Shown: positions 50,662 through 60,183, counted from the first letter of the stretch. The stretch: DNA of 64,000 nt from Ammoniphilus oxalaticus (GCF_003609605.1 NZ_MCHY01000006.1:496001-560000); one strand, 5' to 3'. A program made the numbers and translations. Notes: generated by a model not told the origin, from the letters alone.

Positions 50662-52200
50662 ATGAAACAAGTTTCTTCTGTATTTTGGGTCACGCTCATC
50701 GTATCTATTTTGTTTGTGTTGTGGGGAGCTTTTTTTCCTGATTACTTACAAGCGGTCATGAATACGGCCCAAGTTTTTTTTCTCGAAAACTTTGGATGGT
50801 ACTATCAGTTGGCGGCGACCTTCTTTCTACTGTTTGCCTTGTTCTTAATCTTTAGTCCCTATGGAAAGATCAAACTAGGAAAGGACGATGACAAACCAGA
50901 TTTCAGCCGTCCGACGTGGTTTGCAATGTTATTTAGCGCGGGAATGGGTATCGGGTTAGTCTTTTTCGGTGTATCGGAACCGATCTCACATTATGTTGAT
51001 CCGCCGATGGGAGCGGGAGGGACCCCGGAATCCGTGCGGCTAGCCCTTCGCTATACGTATCTTCATTGGGGTTTTCATGCCTGGGGGATTTACGCGGTGA
51101 TTGCGCTGGCCATCGCTTATTTTAAATTTAGAAAAGGGTTGCCCAGTTTAATGAGCGCTACGTTGACTCCGATTTTAGGTGACCGAGCAAATGGACTTAT
51201 TGGTAAAGTCGTCGATATGATCGCCGTTTTTGCCACGATCTTTGGTGTAGCAGCTTCGCTTGGGCTAGGCGCAGGTCAGATAAATAGCGGAATTAGTTAT
51301 CTTACAGGCATTCCCAATTCATTTGGTGTGCAATTAATCATCATTGCCGCCGTGACCGTGCTGTTTCTACTATCTGCCGCGACCGGCGTCAAACGGGGCA
51401 TTAAATACTTAAGTAATGCGAACTTAGGTTTGGCAATCGTGTTATTTATTACGTTCTTTATTTTGGCCCCGACCGTGTTTTTGTTAAATTTATTTACAAC
51501 AACATTTGGGGAGTACATCCAAAATCTGTTGGTGATGGGAACGTGGCTTTCCTTGTTTAACCGTGAGAGCGCGGCCTGGTTACAAAACTGGACCATCTTT
51601 TATTGGGCTTGGTGGATTGCTTGGGCTCCGTTTGTTGGAACGTTTATTGCTCGTGTCTCAAAGGGGAGGACAGTCCGAGAATTTGTCATCGCTGTTTTAG
51701 TCGCGCCAACGCTCGTTTGCTCGTTTTGGTTCGCCGTTTTTGGAGGAACAGGCATTTATATGGAACATAACCTAGGCATTCCCGTATCGGCGCAAAGTTT
51801 GGAAACGGCTTTGTTTTATGTTTATGAGCATATGCCGTTTACGATTGTGTTGGTCATTGTCACCTTGTTTCTCGTTAGCACATTCTTTATTACGTCGGCG
51901 GATTCGGCGACTTTCGTTTTAGGGATGCAAACAACCAATGGGGGCTTAGAACCGCCAAACAGTGTCAAGTTTATATGGGGGATCGTCTTATCCGCCTCGG
52001 CTGCGGCGCTGTTATATTCTGGTGGCTTGCCCGGCTTTCAAACGACAATCATTGTCAGCGCTTTTCCGTTGAGCATCGTTTTATTTATGATGGTGTTCGG
52101 CTTACTCAAATCGTTTAGGGAGGAAGTCGGAAAAGGGAAACAGGGCGGTGGCCAAAAGGAAGTCGGTCATCCGCTAAACAAGAATCGCGCGAGAACATAA
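50662..52200 (+). CDS. BCCT family transporter
   Basis: 512 aa, twelve helices. Family blocks include FSAGMGIGLVFFGVSEPISH, the substrate-site helix TIFYWAWWIAWAPFVGTFIARVS with the Trp-rich W-x-x-x-W-W-x-x-W motif, and FFITSADSATFVLGMQT. It takes up betaine, carnitine, choline or related quaternary amines with Na+ or H+ and is typically osmoprotective (OpuD, BetP). GGGGGTGG upstream of the ATG. The C-terminal tail is short and charged, so turgor control of the BetP type is uncertain. Confidence 0.9.
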   Translation: MKQVSSVFWVTLIVSILFVLWGAFFPDYLQAVMNTAQVFFLENFGWYYQLAATFFLLFALFLIFSPYGKIKLGKDDDKPDFSRPTWFAMLFSAGMGIGLVFFGVSEPISHYVDPPMGAGGTPESVRLALRYTYLHWGFHAWGIYAVIALAIAYFKFRKGLPSLMSATLTPILGDRANGLIGKVVDMIAVFATIFGVAASLGLGAGQINSGISYLTGIPNSFGVQLIIIAAVTVLFLLSAATGVKRGIKYLSNANLGLAIVLFITFFILAPTVFLLNLFTTTFGEYIQNLLVMGTWLSLFNRESAAWLQNWTIFYWAWWIAWAPFVGTFIARVSKGRTVREFVIAVLVAPTLVCSFWFAVFGGTGIYMEHNLGIPVSAQSLETALFYVYEHMPFTIVLVIVTLFLVSTFFITSADSATFVLGMQTTNGGLEPPNSVKFIWGIVLSASAAALLYSGGLPGFQTTIIVSAFPLSIVLFMMVFGLLKSFREEVGKGKQGGGQKEVGHPLNKNRART

Positions 52201-52218
52201 TTTTGGATCAGATTTAAC

Positions 52219-52263
52219 AAAAAACAGGAGGAAAACCAAACAATGGTTTTCCTCCTGTTTTTA
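52219..52263. terminator. bidirectional terminator, BCCT / KamA
   Basis: AACAGGAGGAAAACC/GGTTTTCCTCCTGTT, a 15-bp perfect stem flanked by A and T runs. Confidence 0.93.
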
Positions 52264-52269
52264 AAATGC

Positions 52270-53454
52270 TTATGAATTTACAGCCACTCTACTTTGTCTT
52301 CCTTGCGGCATATCAGGTAATTCGTTGACAGAAACGACTTCGTCGGTCTGCTTTTCGGGTTGGATCCAATATTGTTCGTTCCCTGGTAGGTCATCAAACC
52401 ATGCTGCATCATCCGGGCAGTCCAGAACCATAAACTTTCCATAAACGTCATCGCGTGATTGGTGATATTTCAAATAAGCTTTTCCATCTTCAATTGCTAA
52501 AATCTCTATCTTTCCGCTTGTATGACTCATCGATAAGCGGACACGTTTCCCTAGACCCGATGTTTTCGCTTTCGCTTGTTCAACAATATTGTATAGTTCT
52601 TTTAGCGGCAATACAAAATCGGAGTTACCTGCAACTGGACGGTTCACAAAGAAATAATACGGGGTAACGCCAGCCCAGGATAATTTGTCGAGCAGTTCGG
52701 CTAACACATCAGGGTCATCGTTGATCCCTTTCAGGATCGGCGTTTGGTTAACTACGATCGCGCCGGCATCATGCAACGCTTGGAACCCTTTTAGCGCTTC
52801 CTTTGTAATTTCAACCGGATGGTTAATGTGAGCCATAATGTAAATTCGTTGTTCCGGTGTTGAGAATTCGCGAATGAGCTTTAAGAGTTCTTCATCTTCA
52901 TAAATTCGCATCGGGTTAAAGACAGGCATTTTTGAGCCTAAACGAATAATTTTGACGTGCTCAATCGCCCGCAACCGTTCAAGAATCATCCGCAGCCTCG
53001 GTGTCGCTAAAATCAACGGATCTCCGCCAGTCAGCAATACGTTATTAATTTCGGGGTGTTCTTCTATATATTTCAAACCTGGTTCTACATCGCTCATCGC
53101 TTCTTGCACGTCGTTGCGGAACAATCTTTTTCGGAAGCAATAGCGGCAGTAGGCTCCGCATACTTCAGAAACGATCAATAAAGCCGTCGTCGTATACTTG
53201 TGTTGACAACCGGGTACCACATAGTTTGTATCCTCATCTGACGCATCCCAGCGGCCATATTCTTCTAGTTCCCCTTCGTTCGGAATGACCAATTTACGAA
53301 TTGGATCATTCGGATCTTTCCAGTCTATTAAATCCAAATAATAATCATTGACGCGGAAAACATATTTTTCAGTAATTTCTTTTAATATTTCCCTCTCTTT
53401 TTCAGGGATCTCTTTAATTTGATCAATATTTACAATATACCTTGGTTGTGCCAT
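52270..53454 (-). CDS. KamA-family radical SAM aminomutase
   Basis: 394 aa. The radical SAM cluster is CGAYCRYCFRKRLF (C99, C103, C106). LLTGGDPLILATPRL and the PLP-binding core follow. The family moves the alpha-amino group of lysine or glutamate to the beta position. The lysine enzymes have a YIYQCDLS-type block with a substrate-binding Asp; here the aligned block is YYFFVNRPVAGNSDF, so lysine is doubtful and glutamate 2,3-aminomutase is an option. Beta-amino acids are compatible solutes, which fits the convergent BCCT transporter. The gene stands alone, with no acetyltransferase (AblB) nearby. Confidence 0.85.
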   Translation of the reverse strand: MAQPRYIVNIDQIKEIPEKEREILKEITEKYVFRVNDYYLDLIDWKDPNDPIRKLVIPNEGELEEYGRWDASDEDTNYVVPGCQHKYTTTALLIVSEVCGAYCRYCFRKRLFRNDVQEAMSDVEPGLKYIEEHPEINNVLLTGGDPLILATPRLRMILERLRAIEHVKIIRLGSKMPVFNPMRIYEDEELLKLIREFSTPEQRIYIMAHINHPVEITKEALKGFQALHDAGAIVVNQTPILKGINDDPDVLAELLDKLSWAGVTPYYFFVNRPVAGNSDFVLPLKELYNIVEQAKAKTSGLGKRVRLSMSHTSGKIEILAIEDGKAYLKYHQSRDDVYGKFMVLDCPDDAAWFDDLPGNEQYWIQPEKQTDEVVSVNELPDMPQGRQSRVAVNS

Positions 53455-53822
53455 TCGTTATTAATCCCTCCAAAAATATCTGAATTCATTCGCTATATGT
53501 TTCATTGAACCTATCAGCGTCTTAATCAATCTGTTGGGCCATTTCCCATTTAAGCTAGGGGACTCTACTTCAAGATTAGACAAAAGAAGCCAGAGATTTT
53601 CGACTGGAATTGAAGTTCATATTACGACGCGCCGATTATGGAAATACACTCAAATTAGTTGAATGGGAAATGAATTATTTACCAATTGAGCAAAGATTTA
53701 CATTGTGTGTGAAGCGTCCGTCTCTCAATTATAGCACCTGATTCGACATTTGTAAACAACCCAATTTGAAATAAAACTAGTTGTTGAGTACAAGGGCCTA
53801 TGAGAAGTCGTTATCATCTCTG
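53455..53822. other. 368-bp gap without a gene
   Basis: Upstream region of the kamA-like gene. An imperfect inverted pair CATTTCCCATTTAA (from 53539) and TTGAATGGGAAATG (from 53658) is about 105 bases apart. No terminator or riboswitch recognised. Confidence 0.35.
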
Positions 53823-54440
53823 TTAGTAAGAGAGTCCAACCCGCATTTGATTATAGGTTTTTTTCGTTAGTTCTCGATAAGCAAAATGCGCGGTATCACC
53901 GACTGAAATGCTTCTTCCGTCTAGCGGCAACACCTCAGGTTCCACTCGATATGTTTGTGTGGCGGGTCCATCAGGCAAGTAGGTCGGACAAACAATCGTC
54001 CAATCGAGGGTCGTTGCTTGTAAATGCTTGTACACTTTTTCATGCTCTTCAGCGGCAAAGGTGATCAGACGTCGTGATTCGTTGGATCGATAGCGAAGTT
54101 TCTTCGGTTCGGTCCGACTTTGTAAAATGCCTGCCGTGCCGATCGTGACGATGCGTCTTATCGATTGATCTTCCATTGCCTGAGTGATGTGGACGATCGA
54201 TTCGCTTAATGTCGTCGTTTGGTTGGCGCACAACGAGCTAAGCGCGACATCGGCTTCTCGTAAGGACATTTGGATAGCGGTTTGGTCACGGGCATCGCCT
54301 TCAATGATCGTCAGCCGTTCATGTGAATTTAACTTTTCAGGGGAGCGAACAAGGGCTGTGACTTGATGACCGTCGGCTAACGCGTATTGCACTAAGGCGC
54401 GACCAACTCGCCCTGTTGCTCCAAAAATTGTAATGTTCAT
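53823..54440 (-). CDS. NAD(P)H-binding SDR-like protein
   Basis: 205-aa atypical short-chain dehydrogenase. The glycine motif GATGRVGRALVQYAL is at residues 7-21, followed by VTALVRSPEKL and VIEGDARD-like IIEGDARDQTAIQMSL, then IVTIGTAGIL. It resembles NmrA-like or flavin-reductase-like redox sensors. The substrate is unknown. ATG 54440 follows AAAAGGAG with a rather long gap; the frame upstream to 54500 is unsupported. Confidence 0.8.
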   Translation of the reverse strand: MNITIFGATGRVGRALVQYALADGHQVTALVRSPEKLNSHERLTIIEGDARDQTAIQMSLREADVALSSLCANQTTTLSESIVHITQAMEDQSIRRIVTIGTAGILQSRTEPKKLRYRSNESRRLITFAAEEHEKVYKHLQATTLDWTIVCPTYLPDGPATQTYRVEPEVLPLDGRSISVGDTAHFAYRELTKKTYNQMRVGLSY

Positions 54441-54548
54441 ATGTAAGTAAACTCCTTTTGGTTTCATGTTAAGATGGGACAATCGACTGAGGCGATTCAC
54501 TTACTTACATTATATAATATGGGGAATAGAGAAAGGGGTGGCGATCGG

Positions 54549-55100
54549 TTGAGTATGAAAAGTTTGCAAAAAGAAATATCTATCGAGACGAAGAACGGGT
54601 TGCCTTTTTTATGCGCGGGGGTCCTCGTATGGATGGTCATTACCGCGCTCTATTTACAGGACCTGCCGATTAAAACAAAAAATATTGGCATGCTATATGC
54701 GACTGGATTGATGTTCCCATTCGCGCTGGGCTTTGCAAAGTTCTTGAGGGCTAAATGGAAGATAGATGAACATCCGCTAAACCAGCTCGGCCTCATTTTT
54801 AATCTGGCTCAATTACTATATTTCCCGTTGGTGTTTTGGGCGTTCGCTCATAGCGCCGAACAGATGGTTCTTTTTTTTGCTGTTATTACTGCAGCGCACT
54901 TTTTCCCATTTGGTTGGTTGTATCAAGCGAAAGCGTATTATATTTTGGCTCCGATTTTTTCGGTTGCGCTGATTTTGATCGGCTGGAATTTGAATCAACA
55001 GACATTGTGGGTTGTTCCATGTTTTATGGTTGTTTTTCTGCTTATTTTAAGCGGATGGCTTTATGCTGATTATAAGGGGAAGGCGAAATTTGTTCGCTAG
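54549..55100 (+). CDS. hypothetical six-helix membrane protein (DUF7010-like)
   Basis: 183 aa. ETKNGLPFLCAGVLVWMVIT, MFPFALGFAKFLRAKW, NPLNQLG-type HPLNQLGLIFNLAQLLYFPL and AAHFFPFGWLYQAKAYYILA give the pattern I associate with DUF7010. TTG 54549 lies seven bases after GGGGTGG; ATG 54555 is an alternative. Its stop overlaps the stop of the convergent YheC/D-like gene. Confidence 0.65.
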   Translation: MSMKSLQKEISIETKNGLPFLCAGVLVWMVITALYLQDLPIKTKNIGMLYATGLMFPFALGFAKFLRAKWKIDEHPLNQLGLIFNLAQLLYFPLVFWAFAHSAEQMVLFFAVITAAHFFPFGWLYQAKAYYILAPIFSVALILIGWNLNQQTLWVVPCFMVVFLLILSGWLYADYKGKAKFVR

Positions 55101-55870
55101 TACGCGGATTTTCTACCATAACTCTTCGCGTATGACAACATCTTTTTATACATCGTAGGACATATCCTTTTAAGTGGATAAAATTGTGGTCGACGCGTAT
55201 TTACTTCTATGATCCATAATCTTCCCATCCGATCAAAGGCGAAGTCAATCCCCATTTCATACATTCCACGTTGGCGAGCGGAGAGGGTGTTCGCTACTTG
55301 TAATGAAACACGAGATAAAAGACGAAGCCTTGCTTTCTTTTGTTTGTTTGTTAAGTTAAGTTGTTGAAAAACACGATTGAGCAAAACAATTTTACCGCCT
55401 TGGTAATAGTTCGTCACAATTTTCTTCGGTGGAGCCACTTTTGTAAACATTCCCGTACAGACCCACTTTCCGCTCGGTTTACGCTGGACCATCGCCCGAA
55501 TATAATAAGGGTTTCCATTCGTCTTTTCTAGCTCAATCCCTTTTTGAATGAGCATTCGTCGGCTGCTTGCTTCTTTCTTTAAGTAGGCATAGAGCTTGCT
55601 TGAATTTGAAAAGGTTTTCTTGGAAGATGTGGAGCGAACGGTTATTTTGTTGGAATCCCTTCCCCTCTTTAATTGCATGACTCCTTTGCCATGTGTTCCT
55701 TGATTCGGCTTTACGTACAATAATCGATATTGGGATGTTGTTCGGATTAACGCTTTCTCGCTAAAGCCAACAGTATAGGGGAGATAGGATTGTAACCCTT
55801 TGTTGGACCGAAGATACTCGTACACGCGAAGCTTGCCCTTGATTCGTTTGCTATCATAGTTTTTAGACAT
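55097..55870 (-). CDS. YheC/YheD-like endospore coat-associated protein
   Basis: 257-aa ATP-grasp-like protein: LYVKPNQGTHGKGVMQLKRG (nucleotide-binding Gly-rich loop), then GIDFAFDRMGRLWIIEVNTR with the metal-binding Asp/Glu/Asn. The YheC/D family is found almost only in spore formers and locates to the coat. The frame is highly basic. No clear AGGAGG, but AGGTGAG lies seven bases before the ATG. Confidence 0.8.
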   Translation of the reverse strand: MSKNYDSKRIKGKLRVYEYLRSNKGLQSYLPYTVGFSEKALIRTTSQYRLLYVKPNQGTHGKGVMQLKRGRDSNKITVRSTSSKKTFSNSSKLYAYLKKEASSRRMLIQKGIELEKTNGNPYYIRAMVQRKPSGKWVCTGMFTKVAPPKKIVTNYYQGGKIVLLNRVFQQLNLTNKQKKARLRLLSRVSLQVANTLSARQRGMYEMGIDFAFDRMGRLWIIEVNTRRPQFYPLKRICPTMYKKMLSYAKSYGRKSAY

Positions 55871-56163
55871 GGACTCACCTGGCTTTCAATTTTTTACCGC
55901 ATATCATCATTCTATTTTTTAATCGTTAAAAAGGGTTGGATTCGTTTGAAAATGGTGAGATGACTAGATCGGATGCTTGTTGGTCCGAGATAGTTGTCGC
56001 AAGTCCACTTAAACTGGACCACCCTTCCATAAATCAAACTTGACAGACTGCAAAGGAAAGGGTCCTTGACCGCTGATTCTCATTTTGGTCCCTCATACAA
56101 ACAATAGTACCGAAATTGTATAGTAGCCTACCTTAAAATACGGGAGATAAGGAGGTTTTTAAG

Positions 56164-56340
56164 ATGGATAATCTACTCTCATACATAGTCATTTATGGTA
56201 TCGGGATGTTCATCCTCTATATTGTAATTGAAACAGCGGTCAGGCGGGGAATCAATAGTTCAGTCATTGGGCGGCATCTTGGACAGCTGGACGTTAAGGA
56301 GAGCAAAAAATCCTTTCTGGATGATGATTTAGATAATTAA
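56164..56340 (+). CDS. 58-aa small membrane protein
   Basis: Starts MDNLLSYIVIYGIGMFILYI with one transmembrane helix, then a basic stop-transfer VRRG and an acidic tail DDDLDN. A very strong ribosome binding site (AAGGAGG, eight bases before the ATG) supports it. A TTGACA-like and TATAGT pair lies about 40 bases upstream. No family recognised. Confidence 0.7.
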   Translation: MDNLLSYIVIYGIGMFILYIVIETAVRRGINSSVIGRHLGQLDVKESKKSFLDDDLDN

Positions 56341-56370
56341 AATCGATATGAAATAACAGCGAGGGATAGG

Positions 56371-56604
56371 ATGAAAATTGAGGAAACAGAATCGACTGTA
56401 ATTATAAATGGTTTTGAAATAGAGGGATTTATAGATGAAGAACAACGATGTCTACGTTGTAATGCAAATCTTTTCTATTTCGAAGAATACGATACTTACT
56501 TTTGCGCGCTTTGCAATGCCTGGACGGAAGAGAAGTGTGGTGATTCGGATTGTATGTATTGTTTGCGTCGTCCCAATAAGCCTATTCCTAGAAGGGGTAG
56601 ATAA
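56371..56604 (+). CDS. small zinc-binding protein, 77 aa
   Basis: Acidic N terminus then RCLRCNANLFYFEEYDTYFC, ALCNAWTEEKCGDSDCMYC, and a basic end. Two CxxC pairs plus CGDSDCMYC suggest two treble-clef-like zinc sites. GCGAGGGATAGG precedes the ATG. Immediately after, 56610-56708 reads ERYTDIEIDHLIDDIQNLLD in a frame without a start, perhaps the end of a frameshifted small gene. Confidence 0.6.
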   Translation: MKIEETESTVIINGFEIEGFIDEEQRCLRCNANLFYFEEYDTYFCALCNAWTEEKCGDSDCMYCLRRPNKPIPRRGR

Positions 56605-56804
56605 CTTGTTGAAAAAATAAGGAACGCTACACAGATATCGAGATTGATCATTTAATTGATGATATTCAAAATTTGTTAGATGAACTGTATACATATATGG
56701 AAGTTTAATGAGCAAAGCAAATTACCGATAACTTCACCGTTCGTTTGACGATCGGACGAACTCATCCTACAATGCAAATAATGGGTCACGAAGGAGGGAA
56801 ACGG

Positions 56805-57734
56805 ATGAAGATACTGATTACGGGCGGTTGCGGGAACATTGGCAAACATGTCGTGGAGGTATTATCGGAAAAGGGACATCAGCTACGCGTGGTGGACCGT
56901 GATGCGGAAGAACTCGATCAAATAAATCTAGCAAATGTCGAAACGATCGTCGGCGATATTTCAGATCGAGATTTAGTGTTTGAGATCACCAAAGGGATGG
57001 ACGCGATTGTTCACCTTGCGTGGAGTTTCTCGCCAAATTCACTTGATCTTTTTGATATCGACGTAAAAGGATATATTCACTTGCTGGATGCTGCTGTTGA
57101 ACATGGGATCGAGCATGTCGTAAATACGAGTACAGCGGTTACATATGGGAAACCACAAGTGAGTCCTGTCGATGAAACGCATCCGCGTTTGGTCGAACAA
57201 TCGCGAAATCCGATGTATGCCCTTGCAAAGCAAGCGACGGAGAAGTTGACGGAAATCTACGCATCGGAACATGGGTTAGCGGCCAATACAATTATGATTT
57301 GGTACGCGTATGGACATGAGATCGGCGGCAGGTATTTGCGTGGGATGGTCAAAGATGCGATTCAAAAGGGCAAGATTGACGTACCGAAGGATTGCGGCGG
57401 CAGCTTTCTGCAACTGGATGATTTTATTAGTGGATTGGAACGTATTTTTGAGAAGAAGCCAAAAGGTGAAATGTTTAATCTAGCCACAATCTACTTAACA
57501 TGGGAGCAATTGGCGGATATAATCGTTAGCAAAGCTAACCCCGATGCAAAAGTGGTTGCGATCGATCCGAAAGATTGGACAGAAGGCCAGTTTTTAACCG
57601 ACGATTGGAATTTCAGTACGGAAAAAGCGGAACGAATGCTCGGCTATCAAAGCCATCTCACAAATGAGCAAGCAATCAAACATTTGGGAGTGGCGTTGGA
57701 AGCGTGTGTGGCGAAAGTAAGAGAGAAGTTATAA
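56805..57734 (+). CDS. NAD-dependent epimerase/dehydratase (extended SDR)
   Basis: 309 aa. The nucleotide motif GGCGNIGKHVVEVL is at residues 7-20, DISDRDLVFEI and VHLAWS follow, then NTSTAVTYGKP (active Ser/Thr) and PMYALAKQATEK (catalytic YxxxK). It acts on a nucleotide sugar or similar; the substrate is not readable. GAAGGAGGG precedes ATG 56805. Followed by an RraA-like gene after 22 bases, probably an operon. Confidence 0.87.
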   Translation: MKILITGGCGNIGKHVVEVLSEKGHQLRVVDRDAEELDQINLANVETIVGDISDRDLVFEITKGMDAIVHLAWSFSPNSLDLFDIDVKGYIHLLDAAVEHGIEHVVNTSTAVTYGKPQVSPVDETHPRLVEQSRNPMYALAKQATEKLTEIYASEHGLAANTIMIWYAYGHEIGGRYLRGMVKDAIQKGKIDVPKDCGGSFLQLDDFISGLERIFEKKPKGEMFNLATIYLTWEQLADIIVSKANPDAKVVAIDPKDWTEGQFLTDDWNFSTEKAERMLGYQSHLTNEQAIKHLGVALEACVAKVREKL

Positions 57735-57756
57735 TTAGCTTAGGAGGAATGGAAGA

Positions 57757-58374
57757 ATGAGTATCATAGATCAGTTTGCAAAAATAGAAGCAACCGCTGT
57801 TTCTGATGCGATGCAAGGAATGAACAACTTGGATTCAGCGATCAAGCCGTTAAAATCGGAATATAAAGTAGTGGGACGCGCATTTACAGTCAAGATGCCT
57901 GCTGGCGATAACCTCGTTTTTTTGAAAGCGTTACGAGAGGCAAAAGCGGGCGATGTCGTTGTGATTGATGCAAAAGGGGATACATATCGGGCATTTGCAG
58001 GCGACTTTATGGTTGAGATGGCCCAAACGTTAGGAATTAAAGCGCTCGTTGGCGATGGGGTTGTGCGAGATGTGGAGGACATTAAGGCGCTAAACTTTCC
58101 CGTTTTTTGCAGAGGAACAACGTTAGCCGCGAGCGGAAAAGAAGGTATGGGCGAAATCAATGTGCCAATCTCTTGCGGAGGCGTGACAGTTCATCCAGGT
58201 GATTTAATCGTTGCCGATGCGGATGGGGTCGTTGTTGTGCCACAGACGATCGAACAAGAAGTGCTCAAGAAAGCGTTGGAAAAAATAGAATCAGACGATC
58301 AGCGCTCTAAGAAAGTGTTGGCGAGTCGCGAAGAGATCATCAACTATTTAGATAGTATGGTTCAAGGGAAATAA
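57757..58374 (+). CDS. RraA family / HMG aldolase-like protein
   Basis: 205 aa. AVSDAMQGMNNLD, VGRAFTVKMPAGDNL, GDVVVIDAKGD, and the metal/substrate block VGDGVVRDVEDIKAL with PVFCRGTT are those of the RraA/4-hydroxy-4-methyl-2-oxoglutarate aldolase fold. Many members decarboxylate oxaloacetate or cleave 4-carboxy-hydroxy acids; RNase E inhibition is specific to E. coli RraA. It follows the SDR gene in the same operon, suggesting a small catabolic pair. Confidence 0.87.
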   Translation: MSIIDQFAKIEATAVSDAMQGMNNLDSAIKPLKSEYKVVGRAFTVKMPAGDNLVFLKALREAKAGDVVVIDAKGDTYRAFAGDFMVEMAQTLGIKALVGDGVVRDVEDIKALNFPVFCRGTTLAASGKEGMGEINVPISCGGVTVHPGDLIVADADGVVVVPQTIEQEVLKKALEKIESDDQRSKKVLASREEIINYLDSMVQGK

Positions 58375-58399
58375 AGAACGAATAAATGACTCGGAATAA

Positions 58400-58427
58400 A
58401 GCGGCATGAATTGCCGCTCTTTTTTTT
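58400..58427 (+). terminator. intrinsic terminator
   Basis: AGCGGCA/TGCCGCT stem, TGAAT loop, then C and eight T. Confidence 0.92.
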
Positions 58428-58457
58428 ATTGCTTAGCAAAAGGGGCGAGGGAGAATC

Positions 58458-59234
58458 ATGGGTTTTTTCCAACAGGTGAAATTTAGTATCGTTAATATAA
58501 AAAAGTACGAGCAACTTTCAACGCAACGCTTTTCAAAAATCTTTCTTTATTTAGTAATCCTATCGATTATTGCGTGGTTTCTCAGTTTTGCTAGTCTATA
58601 CCAAACACTAAACAAAGAAATAAAGATCTTTAAAGAACAGATCCCTGATTTTACATTTCATGAGGGTCATTTAGAAGTGGCTGGACCGATGCCCATCATC
58701 CTACATAAAGACCTCACCAGTATTGTGATGGTGGATACGTCAGGGAGCACACAAAAAGAACACCTTAATTCGTTTCGTTCGGGCGCGCTCATTTTAAGCG
58801 ACAGAGTGATTAATAAAGAAAGTGAGCATCGGTTTGAGGAATTTCATTTTTCTAGGTTCAGTTCACTTTCACTTACGAAAGATACTGTGATGTCTTGGTT
58901 GCCTTATGTCAATGTAATCTATTTGTTGCTCGGCGTCATCATTTTCCTGTTTACATTCTTTGCTTATCTCGTCAATGCGTTTTGGATCTCATTGGTCGGT
59001 TTGTTGTTCCGTTTGATATTAAAAGTGAACATCACATTTTCGACAATCTATAAATTTAGTATTTACGCGTTGACACTCCCCATCCTGTTAGATCGGCTGT
59101 TGCCTTACATCGGAATAAACTTGTCTGGTCTTGTATTCTACATTACGGCAGCGGTATACATCGCATTAGCGTTGTTTGAAATCGATCGAATGGCAAAGAC
59201 AGCAGATTCAGGAGATGGCGTTTATATCGAATAG
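58458..59234 (+). CDS. DUF1189 membrane protein
   Basis: 258 aa. It starts FFQQVKFSIVNIKKYEQLST, with one N-terminal helix, an extracellular domain (residues about 50-150), then four C-terminal helices. This is the DUF1189 layout conserved in Bacilli, often near cell-envelope genes. GGGCGAGGGAG precedes the ATG. Confidence 0.85.
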   Translation: MGFFQQVKFSIVNIKKYEQLSTQRFSKIFLYLVILSIIAWFLSFASLYQTLNKEIKIFKEQIPDFTFHEGHLEVAGPMPIILHKDLTSIVMVDTSGSTQKEHLNSFRSGALILSDRVINKESEHRFEEFHFSRFSSLSLTKDTVMSWLPYVNVIYLLLGVIIFLFTFFAYLVNAFWISLVGLLFRLILKVNITFSTIYKFSIYALTLPILLDRLLPYIGINLSGLVFYITAAVYIALALFEIDRMAKTADSGDGVYIE

Positions 59235-59309
59235 AGTGAATGACAATAATATAATCGGAAATCCTAAAGCTACGACAGTATGAATTTTAGGAAAAAAGAG
59301 GTGGACCAG

Positions 59310-59492
59310 ATGAGAAGTAAAGCGCGGTCATTCATTCAAAAACGATTAATTGTTCCCATAGAATATGATGCTGAAGATGAAAAAGTCGATATTGACGTAA
59401 ACATTGATGTGAACATGGATGAGAATGAAAAGGTCAATGTCGATGTGGACATCAATGTCAATCAACCGAAGAAGGAAAATGATGAGGATTAA
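59310..59492 (+). CDS. small acidic VDVN-repeat protein, 60 aa
   Basis: The N terminus is basic (MRSKARSFIQKRLIVPIEYD). The second half alternates acidic or Asn with Val/Ile: DIDVNIDVNMDENEKVNVDV and DINVNQPKKENDED. Such alternation suggests a beta strand or beta-roll with metal-binding acidic face. AGAGGTGGA lies five bases before ATG 59310. No family recognised. Confidence 0.6.
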   Translation: MRSKARSFIQKRLIVPIEYDAEDEKVDIDVNIDVNMDENEKVNVDVDINVNQPKKENDED

Positions 59493-59565
59493 AATATGGG
59501 CGCGAATTTCCGAAAACATGTTAAAATGGATGAGAAGTTGAGGATAGAAGGATAGGGGAATTGCC

Positions 59566-60183
59566 ATGGAAGAACATGACTATGATCGATTACTAAATAT
59601 TAGGACGGTCGGCGCGCAAAAAGGGTTCGATCACTCTTTGCACTACCATCGTTATGAACCGACTCCTTACTACGCGCTTCACGCTCTTTTTGAAACATAT
59701 AAACTGAACCCAAGTGATCGAATCGTGGATTTTGGGAGTGGAAAAGGACGTTTGAACTTTTATATCCATTATCTTTTTAAGGCATCGGTGATCGGTGTTG
59801 AAATGAACGAGGGATTTTACCGAGATGCTTTGGGAAATTACACAAACTACACGAAAAAGTATCGATCAGGCAAAAACCGAATTGAGTTTCATTGTGGTTT
59901 GGCGGAACTCTATTCAATTCATCCCGCTGATAATCGTTTTTATTTCTTCAACCCTTTTTCTATTCAAATCTTTATGAAGGTTGTTCAAAATATTTTGCTT
60001 TCGTATGAAGCCATGCCGAGGGAACTTGAACTTCTTTTGTACTATCCTTCGGAGGACTATACTTACTTCTTAGAAAATAATACTCCATTTGCGCTAAAGG
60101 AAGAAGTTGTTTTAAAAGGGGTGTATGAACATAGCCCCTATGAGCGGTTCTCAATTTATACGTTGGATTCATTCTGCATATAA
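59566..60183 (+). CDS. class I SAM-dependent methyltransferase
   Basis: 205 aa. Motif I is VDFGSGKGRLNFYIHYLF (residues about 50-67), followed by VIGVEMNEGFY (acidic residue binding ribose) and YFFNPFSIQIFMKV in motif IV position. The substrate is unknown; small Bacillales members of this type are annotated only as methyltransferases. GATAGGGG precedes the ATG. Confidence 0.82.
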   Translation: MEEHDYDRLLNIRTVGAQKGFDHSLHYHRYEPTPYYALHALFETYKLNPSDRIVDFGSGKGRLNFYIHYLFKASVIGVEMNEGFYRDALGNYTNYTKKYRSGKNRIEFHCGLAELYSIHPADNRFYFFNPFSIQIFMKVVQNILLSYEAMPRELELLLYYPSEDYTYFLENNTPFALKEEVVLKGVYEHSPYERFSIYTLDSFCI

